Shown here in pieces: positions 1-12,026 of a stretch of 64,000 nt of DNA. Location of the stretch: NCBI GenBank assembly GCA_037043015.1, contig CM073322.1:14705601-14769600 (forward strand), in the 5' to 3' direction. The notes beneath the pieces were generated by a model. The model had not been told where the DNA came from. It ran no database searches and saw nothing but the letters and a program-made list of their open reading frames with translations. The DNA is from Bryum argenteum (taxonomy: Eukaryota > Streptophyta > Bryopsida > Bryales > Bryaceae). Each line of letters begins with the position of its first letter. Position 1 is the first letter of the stretch. A program made the translations under genes and the position numbers.

Positions 1-2426
1 AAAATGTTATACATATATCTTTTACGAAGGATCAATTCTCATCCAACAAGGTCTGCATACGGAAGAAGTGATTTGCATTATGACAATTTTTTTTTGAAGC
101 GCCTAACTCATCTCTTACCGAACATCTCTAAGGGTCGCTTAACACTATGTACCATGAAGATTGACTACGATCTTCTAAAACTTGTGATTGGATAGTAATA
201 TGCTCTTAGTCCCATTTGGCTTTACACTACCTTGATAAAAAGAGCATGACCACTAACTTTGACGTTCCCAAAGTATGCAAAATTTTCCATTTAGGATAAT
301 GTTTTCATGGTCTCCTCGATTCTAGTTAAGTCGAAGCAAATGCCTCAACTCAACTACAATCAAGGAGACCATGAGGCTCAAAAACCATTGATCGGCTTGT
401 ATTCAATTAAGGAGAACGGAGGAAAAAAGGGGAAGGAAAAAGAGAGAATGATGAGGATTTCTAATAAAGATTTGAGCTTAAACTTGTCCGGGTCCAAATC
501 CACTTTACACTACAAGAGTGACTAAGCCACTCAAAAAATCATTTCTGATTTACCCTGGTCACGGCTCCATGACCATGATTTTAATTTTCTTGGTCACGAC
601 TCTTGGTCCATAGTGTAAACGGACCTTGATACCCCTACTCTCATTCATCAGTAGGCGATGCAGAGCGTGTGAAATGGTTGAATGTGTGGTGTGAAAACGC
701 AAGCGAGAGTGCGGCGATGGCGGAGGTGATAACCCTGAACAAGGAATCTCAGGGACGGAGGGAGGGACGGTAGGCATGTGCGTGGGCATGGGTGCCGGCA
801 TGGTGGGGACATGGGGGGATGATTGATGAACTAACGCAACGCACCCTACCACTCAGGCTAGCTAGCTAGCCACGAGAGCGAACAAAGACGACGACGGCAA
901 CAGTCCACAGTCCAGCCTACTTCCAGCAGACGACTCCAGTCCACTCGCTCGTCGCCGATCCACCGATCGATCGGCGCTGCAGCTGCAGATGAAGTGGAAT
1001 CCAAGCACCCAACGTGCAACGCTGCAGCGCCAAAGCCTCCCCCCTGACACCCCTTGTCAGACCCAGCCCGGGATTCCTCCTCTCACAGTTGAACCAGTCT
1101 GTCTGCAACACACCCCAAAACAAAACCACAGAATGGTTCTCTCATAAAGTCTGTTTCCGTACGTAGGTTTATCTTAAATCTATCCCACTCGGAGAGCGAG
1201 TAAGTTATTAAGTTAACAGCGGGAATAAGTTTACAATAACGAACTGATCGCCTGCTGTCCATGGTGACGAGAGCGTCGCTGCTGTTGATTGATTTCTGGC
1301 CAGCCCTGTTCTCGTTGCTGCTGTTTGTTGGGTGGCCTCGGGATTCGTAGAAAGGAAAGGTGCGCGAAGGTGGACTTGCCGAGGAGCCGCCGTTGCTGCC
1401 ATTCATAGACCCAGGTAGGCAAAGGCAAACGCAGTTGCAGTAGAATTCAAGCTGGTTGGTTGCCGTGATTGGAGGCGTCACCGCAGGTCCCCATGCTGTC
1501 TGCCCATCTCCCCTTTCGCACCTTCATCATCACTCATTCCCCCTCCCTAGCTAGCTACCTAGCTAGACCCCACAACCGACCCCCTGCCTGCCTGCCTGAA
1601 AGTTCAACCAACAAATTTTTTTTCTTCTTCTCTATTCAATAACATGTACATCCAGGGGACTGACTGATCGAACCTTTCGATCAGGCATCTGCACCCAAAT
1701 ATTCGCTTCCATCTTCATTTTCTTCTGGTATAAGAATCATGCATGCCTTTCCCTTTTGCTCGAGATTATTCATCGTCATCACGACGATTGAAGCTCCAAG
1801 AGAATCGACAATGAAGTTTGTCTTTCGTGTTTTCTTTCAAGAATAATGCTATAGAGAAGAGGAATGTTCATAGAGGAGGTACGATTATAAAGTTGGTATA
1901 AATGAAACTCTTTTCGGTGGAAAGCTTGGTGGAAATATGTCCTCTGTTGTTGAGTAGAGAGTTGTTCATGATTGTGTTGTTTGCTCAACCTGTTGTGATG
2001 AAAAATGAAATATCAAAACCTTTGGAGGAACATAATAAGAATAAGCCATAGGCTAAGATGCTTTATTGATCACTAGATATTTAATTAGTAAATTGATTTC
2101 AACAATGGTTGTTTTACTTTGAATATGTAATTTAGTTAACTATAAACAAGGTGAATTATAGAGTCATGGCTTTTGGATCATACTTGTGCAAGACGTTCAT
2201 CATACCCAATAATTTCTTGTATTATATTGAAAATACTAGCTTGACATAGGTTTGCAAGTTAAAAGAGGTTATATTGTAAGAGTTGGACCCTTTTTTAATG
2301 AAGGGAGGGATTGTAACTTATTTTTAAAAAAATGAGAGAGAGAGAGCAAATAGCTTGAGATGTGCATGTGTTATTGTTACATTCTTTCTACTCCACCTTG
2401 ATTAGTTAGTGGATTATAGAATAGCT
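1..2426. other. Intergenic DNA, no gene recognised
   Basis: Only short ORFs without recognisable domains occur here. CTAG-rich palindromic runs lie near 854-872 and 1545-1567. The G-rich stretch at 770-830 produces a proline-rich shadow reading on the minus strand. I see no splice-supported coding chain. Confidence 0.5.
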
Positions 2427-2427
2427 A

Positions 2428-2856
2428 CACTAAATAGGTAGATTAGTGTAGATGAAGACTAATGTTAGATGCGTAATTACCCTAAAACACTATTACTCAT
2501 CTAAACTTACAAATAATGTTAAATAGGGATTTGCATTAGGGTTGGCACAAGCTCTCCACCTCGACCTCTTTCAAGTTGAAGTCTTGCTTTTGACACTCAT
2601 CAATCGTAGTAATCTTTGACTGTCATCAATTGCAGCCGCTCTTGTTCCCAACTTAGAGCTTTTGTGAGAATTTCCAAGTTGCAAGATACACGTATCCATC
2701 TAACAATGAATGTGCACATGTAAATATTTGGAGTTCCTAATACGTTCAAATAGTCTTGAAGTTAACATTTAGTGTTCTAACTCTACATGGAGATAATTGC
2801 CATTTAACGTTAGCGTCGGCTATTATTGTTTCCAACACTAATCTACCTATTTAGTG
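2428..2856. mobile_element. Small inverted-repeat element with CACTAAATAGG ends
   Basis: The ends are perfect inverted repeats: 2427-2449 matches the reverse complement of 2835-2857. The element reads CACTAAATAGG at the left and CCTATTTAGTG at the right. A TA dinucleotide flanks both sides. The termini recall CACTA elements, but a two-base TA duplication would also suit a Stowaway-type MITE. There is no coding capacity. Confidence 0.65.
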
Positions 2857-2857
2857 T

Positions 2858-3459
2858 AATGGAAGCTTCAAGTGGACACCAACCCCAAAATGACCATGAT
2901 GTTTTGGGAGCTACAAACCCTAAAAACTGTGATTTTGTATCACCTTTCAAACGTTGGAATACGAGGATTTTTTAAAAACTTTCAGCTGTAGGATCTTAAA
3001 AATACGAACCATAAGAGGTACACCACTAATGAGATACAGTGTTGCATGAAAAATAATGTTGCACTTCTATTTACCAACTACATTCTAAATGCAAACCCAG
3101 CTACAAATGGTGTTTATACTAAATAGCTGTATTATGATGAGTGTGGGAACAACCAAAAGCATGTGGTTGTGTGCAATGCTGTTGTGGCTATGTGCGATAC
3201 TTTCAAGCTTCCCAGTTATGGTTTTGAGAGTTGATTATTGACGCCTTGTTTGTGTATTGCTCCAAGTGCCTCCCGAGGTTCAGTGAGTAAGCATGTTGTG
3301 ATGCTGGGGCCACACTTGGCGCAAAGCGCGAGGTGAGCCTTTGATATGTCAGTGGAGTTTGAGATCGCTCATAAGTCGTCGGCTACATCAAAACCAAAAC
3401 ATGAACATATACCCCAATCACACTTCTGAGGTTTCGAGCTTCCAAAGTCACATTAACCC
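2858..3459. other. Intergenic DNA, no gene recognised
   Basis: I see no coding signal. The stretch is moderately AT-rich and ends in overlapping TTAACCC units at 3453-3470, where the next element begins. Confidence 0.5.
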
Positions 3460-4181
3460 TTAACCCTTAAACGTCAGGCTATACGGATTTGGGCAGCCCA
3501 ATATTGGATCACAACATCTTTTGGACTTGGGCATCATGAATAGTGCACTTTTTGAACTTGGGCATCATGAATGATCTAATCAATGATGAGCTTGCAACCT
3601 CCTACAAGGTTATGTACAACCCTAACCTACCTACCACAATCCTTTCAAAGCACAAAATCACTCATACAAATTGTCATTTGAATCCTAAAATTTCACTTTT
3701 TGAATGCATCACAAGAAGGTGACCAGTTTGACATCAAAATTTAAGCGAAAAGTTGAGTACATTGAAAGCTACAGAGGAGATTCTGTTGGAATATGACTCC
3801 TCGGGTCACCTCAGGCGTTTAAGGGTTAAACACCCTTGTAAGCCCGAGGGGTTTTCTCCAACAGGATCTGTGCTATGTAGCTCTCATTGTACTCCACTTT
3901 TCACTTATATTTTGATGTCAAACTAGTCACCTTCTTATGATGCATTCAAAAAGTGAAATTCAGATTACAATTTGTATGAGTAATTTTTATGCTTTGAAAG
4001 GATTGTGGTAGGCACGTTGGGATTGTACATAACCTTGTAGAAGATCGCAAGCTCATCATTAATTATTCATTCATGATACCCAAGTCCAAAAATTACACTA
4101 TTCACGATGCCCAAGTCCTAAAGATGCTGTGATCCAATTTCGGGTTGCCCCTTTCAGACCCCATGGGCGTTTGAGGGTTAA
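3460..4181. mobile_element. Foldback element with long inverted arms, TTAA-flanked
   Basis: The left arm (about 3464-3795) is repeated in inverted orientation at about 3860-4177. Shared blocks include the GGACTTGGGCATC motif, the segment around ATCCTTTCAAAGC and the segment around AAAAAGTGAAATT. The ends read TTAA-CCCTTAAACG and CGTTTGAGGG-TTAA. The central loop (about 3800-3860) carries another CGTTTAAGGGTTAA motif. There is no ORF. TTAA plus CCC ends resemble piggyBac-type termini, but no transposase is present. Confidence 0.7.
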
Positions 4182-5261
4182 AAAAAAACATCACCTTACA
4201 TTTGAGAATTCCTAGGCATTGGAATCCTACTTGTAAAAAATGAACTAAAGTGACACAGTGTTGTTGTTCTTTTGTGCCAAGATCTTTCCATCCCCTCATA
4301 AGCTGGCACACACAGGTTCCATGCTCCTCTCCGATCCCCCGAACAACAAATTTTAATAAAAAAAAACGAAACCTACGCTTCTAGTTTGTTAGAGGAGGAA
4401 TATGGGTACGGCCTTTTCCACCTTTTACAGTGATATTCTTCTAAATCTTTTTGGTACAATCAGAAGTAGAAGGGAGAGAATTCCACAAATCCAGCCAGTT
4501 GAGTTGTACTGTACCCCCAAAATAAATAATAAGCCCCACCCTATCCATGTGATAAAGAGACCAAAGAAAACAAAGGCAAAGAATCTCCTGTTGTTGTTTG
4601 CATGTCTGTCTGTCTGTCTCCTTTCTAACAGAATATCATATGGGCTACTATGACTATGGCTATGGCTAAAAGTGTGCACAAAAAACCAAACGGGGGGAAG
4701 GCTGATGAGATTGCGGGGGCTTTTTCCTTGGGATTTCCATGTCAGAAATTGGGACACCGTTCATTGGATTATGCTTTTGACTCCGCGTCCGGTCCGGTCC
4801 GGTTGTTGTTGTTGTTGTTGCAGATCATGGCATGACTGGCCTGCCATAGCCACTAATGGCTTATCACTTTCATGGCCCCCATTTTCTTTCTCTTATGCGG
4901 AGTAATTGCTAAGCATCGGAGCCTTTTGTTCCGGGAAGCTCCCCCCATGCTTCCCTGGTTCCTCCAACAACATAGATACTCATTCATTCCGCAGGTTGGA
5001 GCTTTGTGCTGACATTTTGGGGTTTGGGCACTAACACCGCCCATCCCGAGGTGGTCACTTTTTCTTAGGAATCTGATGAATGTTTGTATATGGATTTCTT
5101 TTTGGTTATGTTTTGCACTTTCTTGGAGAGGGACAAACAATAAGAATAAGAATAAGTTGAATTGGTGCTATGTTACCCCATGACGATGAAGGAAGTTTAA
5201 AACGGGTCACTTTGACGTTGAGATGTTTTGTATTGACTTGCTTTTTTGCGGTATTATTGAT

Positions 5262-5296
<35 letters not shown>

Positions 5297-6938
5297 GGGT
5301 AGAATATAGAGTTTCTTGTGTTATTCCAACAACACTATTCAAGCTTCAAAATTTCTTAAATTTTAAGATTTATTTACTCTCGAGATTTAGAAGATAAATT
5401 AGGGTATTGGCTCAAAAGTGAAGTAGATATTCACATATCCTTGAAGTATGTCGGCCAAAAACTTCAGAATTTGGAATTTTGCTTTTTTTTTCGAGTTTTG
5501 TTATGTGTACATGTTAAAAAGCCGTACATTATGCAACACTTTGGGGTTTTAGTACGGTAATCCTTCATATGTCTTTTTGTTGTCTAAAATTAACATTTTT
5601 ATGTGAATTTCAACATACTTTAGTGTGAAAATTCAAGCAATTATGTACGTTTAGTAGGTCATATGAGGGTATAAATTATGTAAATAGATACCAACCATAC
5701 CTAGGAACAAGAGTTTGAAGAGCGTCAAGTCAAAACTATTATTGAAAATGGTTATTTTGGCTTGCAAAACACTCTAATATGTTGTTTCTGCAACAGAAAG
5801 AACTTCATTCAGCCAACTTTAAGTATTTCAATCATACAAATGGTGAGAAATTTGAATCAAGATTTGGTAAACACGTACAAGTTAGGCACTATTTACATAC
5901 CAAATTACGTCAGAAGACTAAAATTTCCCCTTGCATTGAAAAAGAGCAGTTTTAAAAGGTAAAACGTGAAACTTAGGCTATTCTCTTTAACCCCTATAGG
6001 TCCTTAGTGTTGAAAATGACATATATGATGAAGGGTCAAAACTTCTTCAGAAGCCATACCTTCTTCAATTGAAGTCCACTTTGGACAAAATTGCTTGGAT
6101 TGGGTCCTGAAACAAATTTAGTTTGTGGAGTAAAAACTGTAGACTCATTTAAGAGAGTACAAATTCATGGCATGCATTTTAGTGAAGACATCTTTTGTTT
6201 GGGTATTCAAACATGAGGCATGTTTTACTAGTGCACACAAAATATGTGCAATCAAGATTAGTTTTCATGAGATTTTTTACACAATTATGATCTTCAAATG
6301 AATTTCAAGAATCTTCTAGTAGTATGTTCTTTGATCCAAACGACTCTAATATTGGAATTTCTAAGATATTTTTATGATAATAACTAAAAAATACACAATG
6401 CTCCTGAATCTCCTTCATCCACCGTTGGATTTTAACTTTATTTGGTGGGTTGAATTCGAGTTTGTATCTAGTTCATAAATTATTATTTTTGATTTATTAT
6501 TTTTGATTTATTTTTTTAAAATTTAAATTTTTTTTAACCCTATAGTAAGGAGGACATGTCATGCATGCAAGGGGCCTAGTTTTTTTTGGGCTATTTTTGT
6601 AAATTTTTTGGGAGTTTTAACCATTGCAAGACTATCAGTTTGAGTCAATGAATATTTTGGGGTACTTTCTCGGTACTTTTTTGATTGCGATATGTTTGTC
6701 ATACTCAAGTGAAAATGGTTAAATTTGATACTTTTTTTTGGGAAGTATGTTATGATCTTACAATCTATGAGGTCTCATGACTCAAACTTTGATGCACATG
6801 ACCTACAATGAGTCTATTATATCTACAAACCTCTAAATAACTGACTCACTGACGTAGGTGAAATAACCCATGGGTATTTAGAGCCTATGTCTCTAAACAC
6901 CCCAAAATAACCAAGTAATCAGTAGCTCAGGAGCAAGG
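4182..6938. other. Gene-poor spacer with poly-T tract
   Basis: No supported gene. A 31-base T run lies at 5265-5295. GTCTGTCTGTCTGTCTC microsatellite sequence is near 4604-4620 and a TTG repeat near 4802-4820. Sequence from about 5989 (TTAACCCCTATAGGTCC) resembles the left end of the element at 8489 and may be a truncated copy. Confidence 0.45.
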
Positions 6939-7061
6939 TTGTCTTATCAAAAAAAAAATAAAAAAAATCCTATTCATTTGTCACACACAATTTAGATGAG
7001 ACGTACATCTCATCTAAATTGTGTTTGACAAATGAATAGGAACTTTGTCTGATAAGACAAC
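6939..7061. repeat. Near-perfect 123-bp palindrome (hairpin MITE or small-RNA precursor)
   Basis: GTTGTCTTATCA at 6939-6950 pairs with TGATAAGACAAC at 7050-7061. The inner arms, 6969-7000 against about 7009-7040, pair almost completely around a loop of roughly eight bases. Transcription would give a long hairpin. It could be a minimal foldback MITE or a source of small RNA; the sequence alone does not decide. Confidence 0.75.
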
Positions 7062-7980
7062 ACTGCCCAAGATAGTGTGGATAGTCACCTAGAGGTGCCT
7101 AGTTTGGGTTTTGCCTCTTTTCAAAGGTATATCTCCACAGAAATACGTCAAGATTACAATCAATCAAATCCAATTGCAAATGGTTCAGAGAGGTTGAGCC
7201 ACTGTAAAAACACTGTGAAGGTGGTTATTCTGATTATTTTCGTGCCAGAAAAGCAAGCATACAGGTACATACGTGAACAAGGAACCGAATAAATAAAGAC
7301 GACAGCACTAAAATTCAAAGCGGCCAGCGCAGGAGATGAGGTTTGTTTTGTAACAACAATACTTGGTAGTACAATCATTTGGATGAGAGTTAAATGTGCA
7401 AGACAAAGGCACACACAAGTCATAAATATTCCCATTTCCGATCATGCACGATCCAACCTTAAATGGCCCGGGCAAGTTAGTTGGGAGTCAACACCATCAT
7501 TCTCTTCTTCGCCATTTCTGGAGCGTTAGATTCTGCGAAGCCAAATGGCCCCAAATGATTATTCTCTCTCTCTCTCTCGGGGGTATCGGGATATCTTACG
7601 GCATACAACATGTACCATCGGATGCGGATGGCGGGTTGTGTATGATGCAAGTTATCATGTGCACTTGCAGTTTTCTACAGCACCTGCTGATTCATTCATT
7701 CATTCATTTTGTTCGTTTTATAGTAGGAATGTATGTAAAGACAAGCAGAAACAACCATCCACAAATTAAAGTAGTGTTTCTATATCAACATGTTCGTGGT
7801 GATGTTTTTGTCCGTCTGTCCGGCCGGCCTTTTGCTTTGCTTTGCTTTGCTTTGCTTTGCTTACCTCAGCCATCCAAGTGCAACTAATCTGGTCGTGGAC
7901 CGTCTGAATAGGATTACAACGTGAGTGGATGGTTGTTACGATGACCATGTTCCGAGATTTTCTGAGATTCTTGTATTTGG
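7062..7980. other. Spacer with TTTGC pentanucleotide repeat
   Basis: No gene recognised. The run of TTTGC units at about 7831-7861 is a microsatellite, and the ORFs across it on both strands look like artefacts of it. Confidence 0.5.
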
Positions 7981-8392
7981 GCAAGGGCATGATATGGGTA
8001 CCACTCAGACGCGTCTCATTATGTGTGCCCTATGTGTAATTCATTATATATGTGCTAGAGATGCCTTTTTTTTTACCCCATGTATAGCACCTTGAATACC
8101 ACCTTACAATGACCATGTTCTTCTTCGAACGAGATTTTCTAAGATTCTTGTATTTGGGCAAGGGCATGATATGGGTACCACTAAGACGCGTCTCATTATG
8201 TGTGCCCTATGTGTAATTCGTTATATATGTGCTAGAGATTCCTTTTTTAACCCCATGTATACAACTATAGCCATGTCACCTATAATACCATCTGGTTAGA
8301 ATAGTTTTTCAATATTTTGTTTTTTTATCAAAAAAGTAGTTAAAAAAAATCACACTATTTTTGGAGGGGGTACCCATATCATGCCCTTACGC
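7981..8392. mobile_element. Inverted-repeat element with a duplicated left half
   Basis: The 22-bp motif GCAAGGGCATGATATGGGTA-CC occurs at 7981-8002 and again at 8158-8179. It recurs inverted at 8369-8392 with small changes. About 150 bp around the two direct copies (7937-8090 and 8109-8265) is a diverged direct repeat. This looks like a MITE whose left half was tandemly duplicated. No ORF is present. Confidence 0.6.
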
Positions 8393-8488
8393 AAATTTGC
8401 TTTTCGTTTAGCGTGATTCGCTCAATCCCACACAATTATCTAGATTTGAATTGAGTCGTAAAGAATTTGTGTATTGTTGGTTCTATGC

Positions 8489-8756
8489 TTAACCCCTAAA
8501 GATCCTTAATACAAAATTGTCTAAATTATCACAAAGGACCCTCTTCTACTTCAGGCCCGAAAAAACTCAATCTAAGCATTAATTAGAAGATCCAACCATA
8601 GGATCTTGAAGTGAACTTGACCCTATACTCAAATGTCAAATTTGAACCGTTAATTTTCTTCCGATTTTGAGATTATAATGGTCAAAGTTGGCTGACTTTT
8701 TTCCCTGCGGAAACCCCAAAAAGCCATTTCGGCTTTCTTGGATCTTTAGGGGTTAA
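8489..8756. mobile_element. 268-bp MITE flanked by TTAA, CCCCTAAAGATCC ends
   Basis: The ends are a perfect 17-bp inverted repeat: TTAACCCCTAAAGATCC at 8489-8505 and its reverse complement at 8740-8756. If TTAA is the target site, the element proper is 8493-8752 with 13-bp TIRs starting CCC. This matches the target and end type known for piggyBac transposons. There is no coding capacity. PIF/Harbinger (TTA/TAA target) is an alternative. Confidence 0.7.
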
Positions 8757-9907
8757 ACAAGTGCATTAATTTGTGCCTCCCATTCAAAGATATATTTTTT
8801 GGTTCATACTTCCTCTATGTGGTAACCAATGCCTACCACGATGTATAGAATCCATCACAACGATTGCATTTGAGACAACCTACTTAGCACTTGAATTGTT
8901 GCCAAACAAAGAGATTATTATGAAGCTAATATGTGTTTTTGAGTACAAGAATTTATGGGATATCCGTGCAAATAAATATTTGAAAGCTTGTACAAACTTT
9001 GAGTTCCTCAATAGTGTAATTGTGTTACGTGCAACCTTATTTGACTTATTAGAGAAAATTGCAAAATAGTACCTTGGTTGGTCCCTGATCTATTGCTCAA
9101 TACATAACTCTTGAACATTAAGTTATGTAAACTAAAGACTATATGCATATTATTTAAATCATATTGTTTAACCATTTAACTCCCATCATTTTTGAAAATA
9201 CATAGAAAGTGAGGATGAGTGCAAATCAGTGCTACGAGCTTTCCTCAGGGGCAAGGGAGAGGAAGGGGTAAAGAGCCCCTAATTTTTTTTATGTATAGGC
9301 TTAAATGCCAAGAAGTAGTCTTCTGGAGTAATTCGGGGCCGCATGCCCCAATTTTGAACTCCAAATTATCAAAATCAGCTGTTGGGGGTCCAAATAAAAA
9401 ATTCGAGGGATTCTGAAGAAAAAATCCCATTGGCTGATGGAACTCGGAGAAACGCTCGTAACACTAGTTTGCAGGCGCCCAAAAAGTGAGCACTAGGGCC
9501 TCAATTGCAAAAGGAAACCCATAGAATCAATTGGTCCTCTATTCAATGCTACTTTGAAGCTTTTTAGTAACAAATTCGACATGACAAAAAATCCGCACAA
9601 ATCTTGGTGTATGCGTCCCCAGAGTGTGAGCAGATGTCATCAACATGTCCAAGTACTTCAAGATGCACAGTATAAAGAGGAAGAAGTTGTTTGAAAAGGG
9701 CCCCATCTGAAGAAATCACAAGGATTTTGGCTTGAAGCATTGCAATGATTGGATCTGCTACACACTTTATTTGTGCCCAAATTTTGTCACTTGCTCTACC
9801 AAATGCATACTCCTGCATTTTGTTCAGTTTTAGCAACTTATCGATAACAGCCTTTCTGTTATATGTGCGCCTTGTTCCAGATGATGAGGACAAACCTGCA
9901 TCATGAA
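8757..9907. other. Spacer with one unassigned minus-strand ORF
   Basis: A 109-residue minus-strand ORF at 9564-9893 has a composition not obviously repeat-driven (for example RKAVIDKLLKLNKMQEYAFG), but I cannot assign a family or find joining exons. It may be an exon of an unrecognised or decayed gene. The rest shows nothing supportable. Confidence 0.3.
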
Positions 9908-10015
9908 CTAGATAATGTTCATCGAGTTTGCCATTATGGTGTGTAATTGACCTGTTCGAGTTGGAGGATCAATGAGACAATATCACGTCAATTACAGACT
10001 CGATGAACATTATCT
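9908..10015. repeat. 108-bp imperfect inverted repeat
   Basis: AGATAATGTTCATCGAGT at 9908-9925 is exactly inverted at 9998-10015. A second pair, TGTAATTGAC at 9940-9949 and its complement at 9987-9996, lies inside. The structure is a stem with internal loops, either a small foldback element or a hairpin locus. Confidence 0.6.
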
Positions 10016-11548
10016 TTTGTAGCTGGTCATGAATGGAAATCATTGAGAATAGTCCATCTGAGTGTTAATCCGGAGCAAATTTGCTTCTATGTTGTACCAC
10101 TGAGTACTGATCGATACAAAGGTGTGCATTATGGTTGATAATTACATTGCTTTAAACCGATGAGTGGAGGCCACATCGTTGAAATTTCCACTTGTGGCCG
10201 TTACAGATGTTGTATTGCAGATAGTCTTTGTGTAAAGTTCACTTTTCATTCAATTGGGTGCACTCTTGCTTTGTTTCAGAATGTGGGCAGCTGATTCAAG
10301 TGGAGCTCATGGAGAAGGGCCACCGAAAGGTCCCACAACGCAATACGATTTGCATGCCTCCTAAAATCCTGAATGCTTCCGTGCCTTTGAAAACCTCTCC
10401 CGCTTCGGTGTTTCTGAGCTTGTCTTTTGTTTCTACGTCACCTTCTTGTCGTGAGAACGATTTGAGTGGTAGGAAAGAGAGAGGGAGGTGATGACGTGAT
10501 GACTTCCACCATCAAAGGGTTCCGTGCATGGATGGCCTCGAAAAACATCCAGTGATTGCGAAATCCATTATTAGCCGCAAATTGATGTTTCCAGCGGATA
10601 GAAAACTGTCCTGCCTTCACAATACATGCTTTACTGAAAGTAGGCTCTTCCAGAAGAAAAATGCCCAACAGTTCTTTTGTCTTCGACCATAAACCTCAAT
10701 AAGAAGCAATTTTCTTGAATTTCCAGCGGGGCAGTAATTTATTGATTTCACATGCTGATTGAACACTTCCATGAGTTTCCCATGAGAGAGAGAGAGATAC
10801 TGCAAACCTGGTCGACAAATCTGTAGTCCATTCAGTAATGAAAAGTAACAGAAAGTACCCTGAAAATGGAACAATACTTATCTGTCATTTTTACTTCCTA
10901 TACTTTTTACTTTCAGCATACAAGTCCAGAATCTCTTGAATGTAATATATAAACCTGATCTGGTTTTGATCTTGAACCAATAGCCAATATGAACAGAATG
11001 CACAAGACTGGGATGTAAGGATTCGGCTGAAACGCACTTCAAACTTTTCATGGCTCACGGAGTTTTCATGAGTCAAAAAGGAAGCTCTTATCAACGCAAT
11101 TCAGCTGCTTGTAAGTTGGAATAATCATTTGTAAGCTGAAAAAGACACCATTGTGAGCTGATCAAATGGATGTGCAGTTCCTATCAGAAACCAGGAGAAC
11201 AAACTTTGACGAATTTGACCACTTTAACAAAGCGATGGATGTGATGTGCACGAGCAGCATGTTACAACTCAAAACTGGGAACCACGAGACGTCTCCTCAG
11301 CTGCCAGTTTCAACAGAACTCCAAGTGGGAGTGTCAAGAAATGGGTCACTTCATGGTGGAGAGAAAAGGACTTGAGAATTGGCATATGCGAAAACACCAG
11401 TTAAGCGTGTGCTAAAAAAGGCTCACATCTGAAATGGAAGACACGATCCACAAGTTGAATGTGCTCCTACAACTCTGCAGCACATGTCTACTTCGAAGCT
11501 GCTGACCTCTCAGGAATAGAAAGATGTGCACAGCTGGTCAATGTGGTC
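10016..11548. other. Intergenic DNA, no gene recognised
   Basis: Several ORFs of 60-90 codons overlap on both strands without any family motif. Candidate splice sites do not link them into a convincing chain. Confidence 0.4.
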
Positions 11549-12026
11549 CAACTCCCATAAACTTAGGGCCACTTCATATTAGGCCCATTTCTAATTCTTA
11601 TGTAGCAACCAATGAGAGTGCTTAGATTGCCTGCAAATGGGCCCAAGGATTTCATATTGAGAGTTGATCGACTTCTCACCAAGTTTATGTAGCGAGCAAC
11701 ATGGCGGGTGTTTAGAGGGAAAGTTATGGACCCTAGCCAGAAAATGAATCCTCCTGGGACAGGTGTTAACCCACTTCCCCATTTGGGCAATTCAAGCACC
11801 CTTACTGGTGGATGCTAGGGTTTTAGAACTGGGTCTTAGATGGGCCCTAATATATAGTCACTTAGGCTCACTTGGAGGGCTCAAAGTAAAAATTCCACTT
11901 TGGGCCTTCAAAAAGTGGGCCTATGGACGTTATAGTACAAGGCCAATTTCACCGCCCACTTTGTAAACCAGAGCTTGAATTAAGGCTCACATAAACTTCA
12001 AATGGGCCCTAAGTTTATGAGAGTTG
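11549..12026. mobile_element. 478-bp non-autonomous element with 22-bp TIRs
   Basis: CAACTC(C/T)CATAAACTTAGG followed by GCC is present at 11549-11571 and inverted at 12004-12026, with one mismatch. The interior has several GGGCCC or GGCCCA motifs and no ORF. I could not identify a target duplication, so the superfamily is open. Confidence 0.6.

Noticed and set aside
559-852. Minus-strand proline-rich ORF
   Set aside because: It is a reading of a G-rich simple stretch, with no domain and no splice partners.
4402-5397. Several overlapping ORFs on both strands
   Set aside because: They are built on simple repeats (GTCT, TTG, poly-T); none shows a family motif.
7444-7990. Plus- and minus-strand ORFs over the TTTGC repeat
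   Set aside because: Low-complexity sequence explains them.
8493-8500. CCCTAAA as a telomere-type repeat
   Set aside because: There is only a single unit at an element end, not an array.
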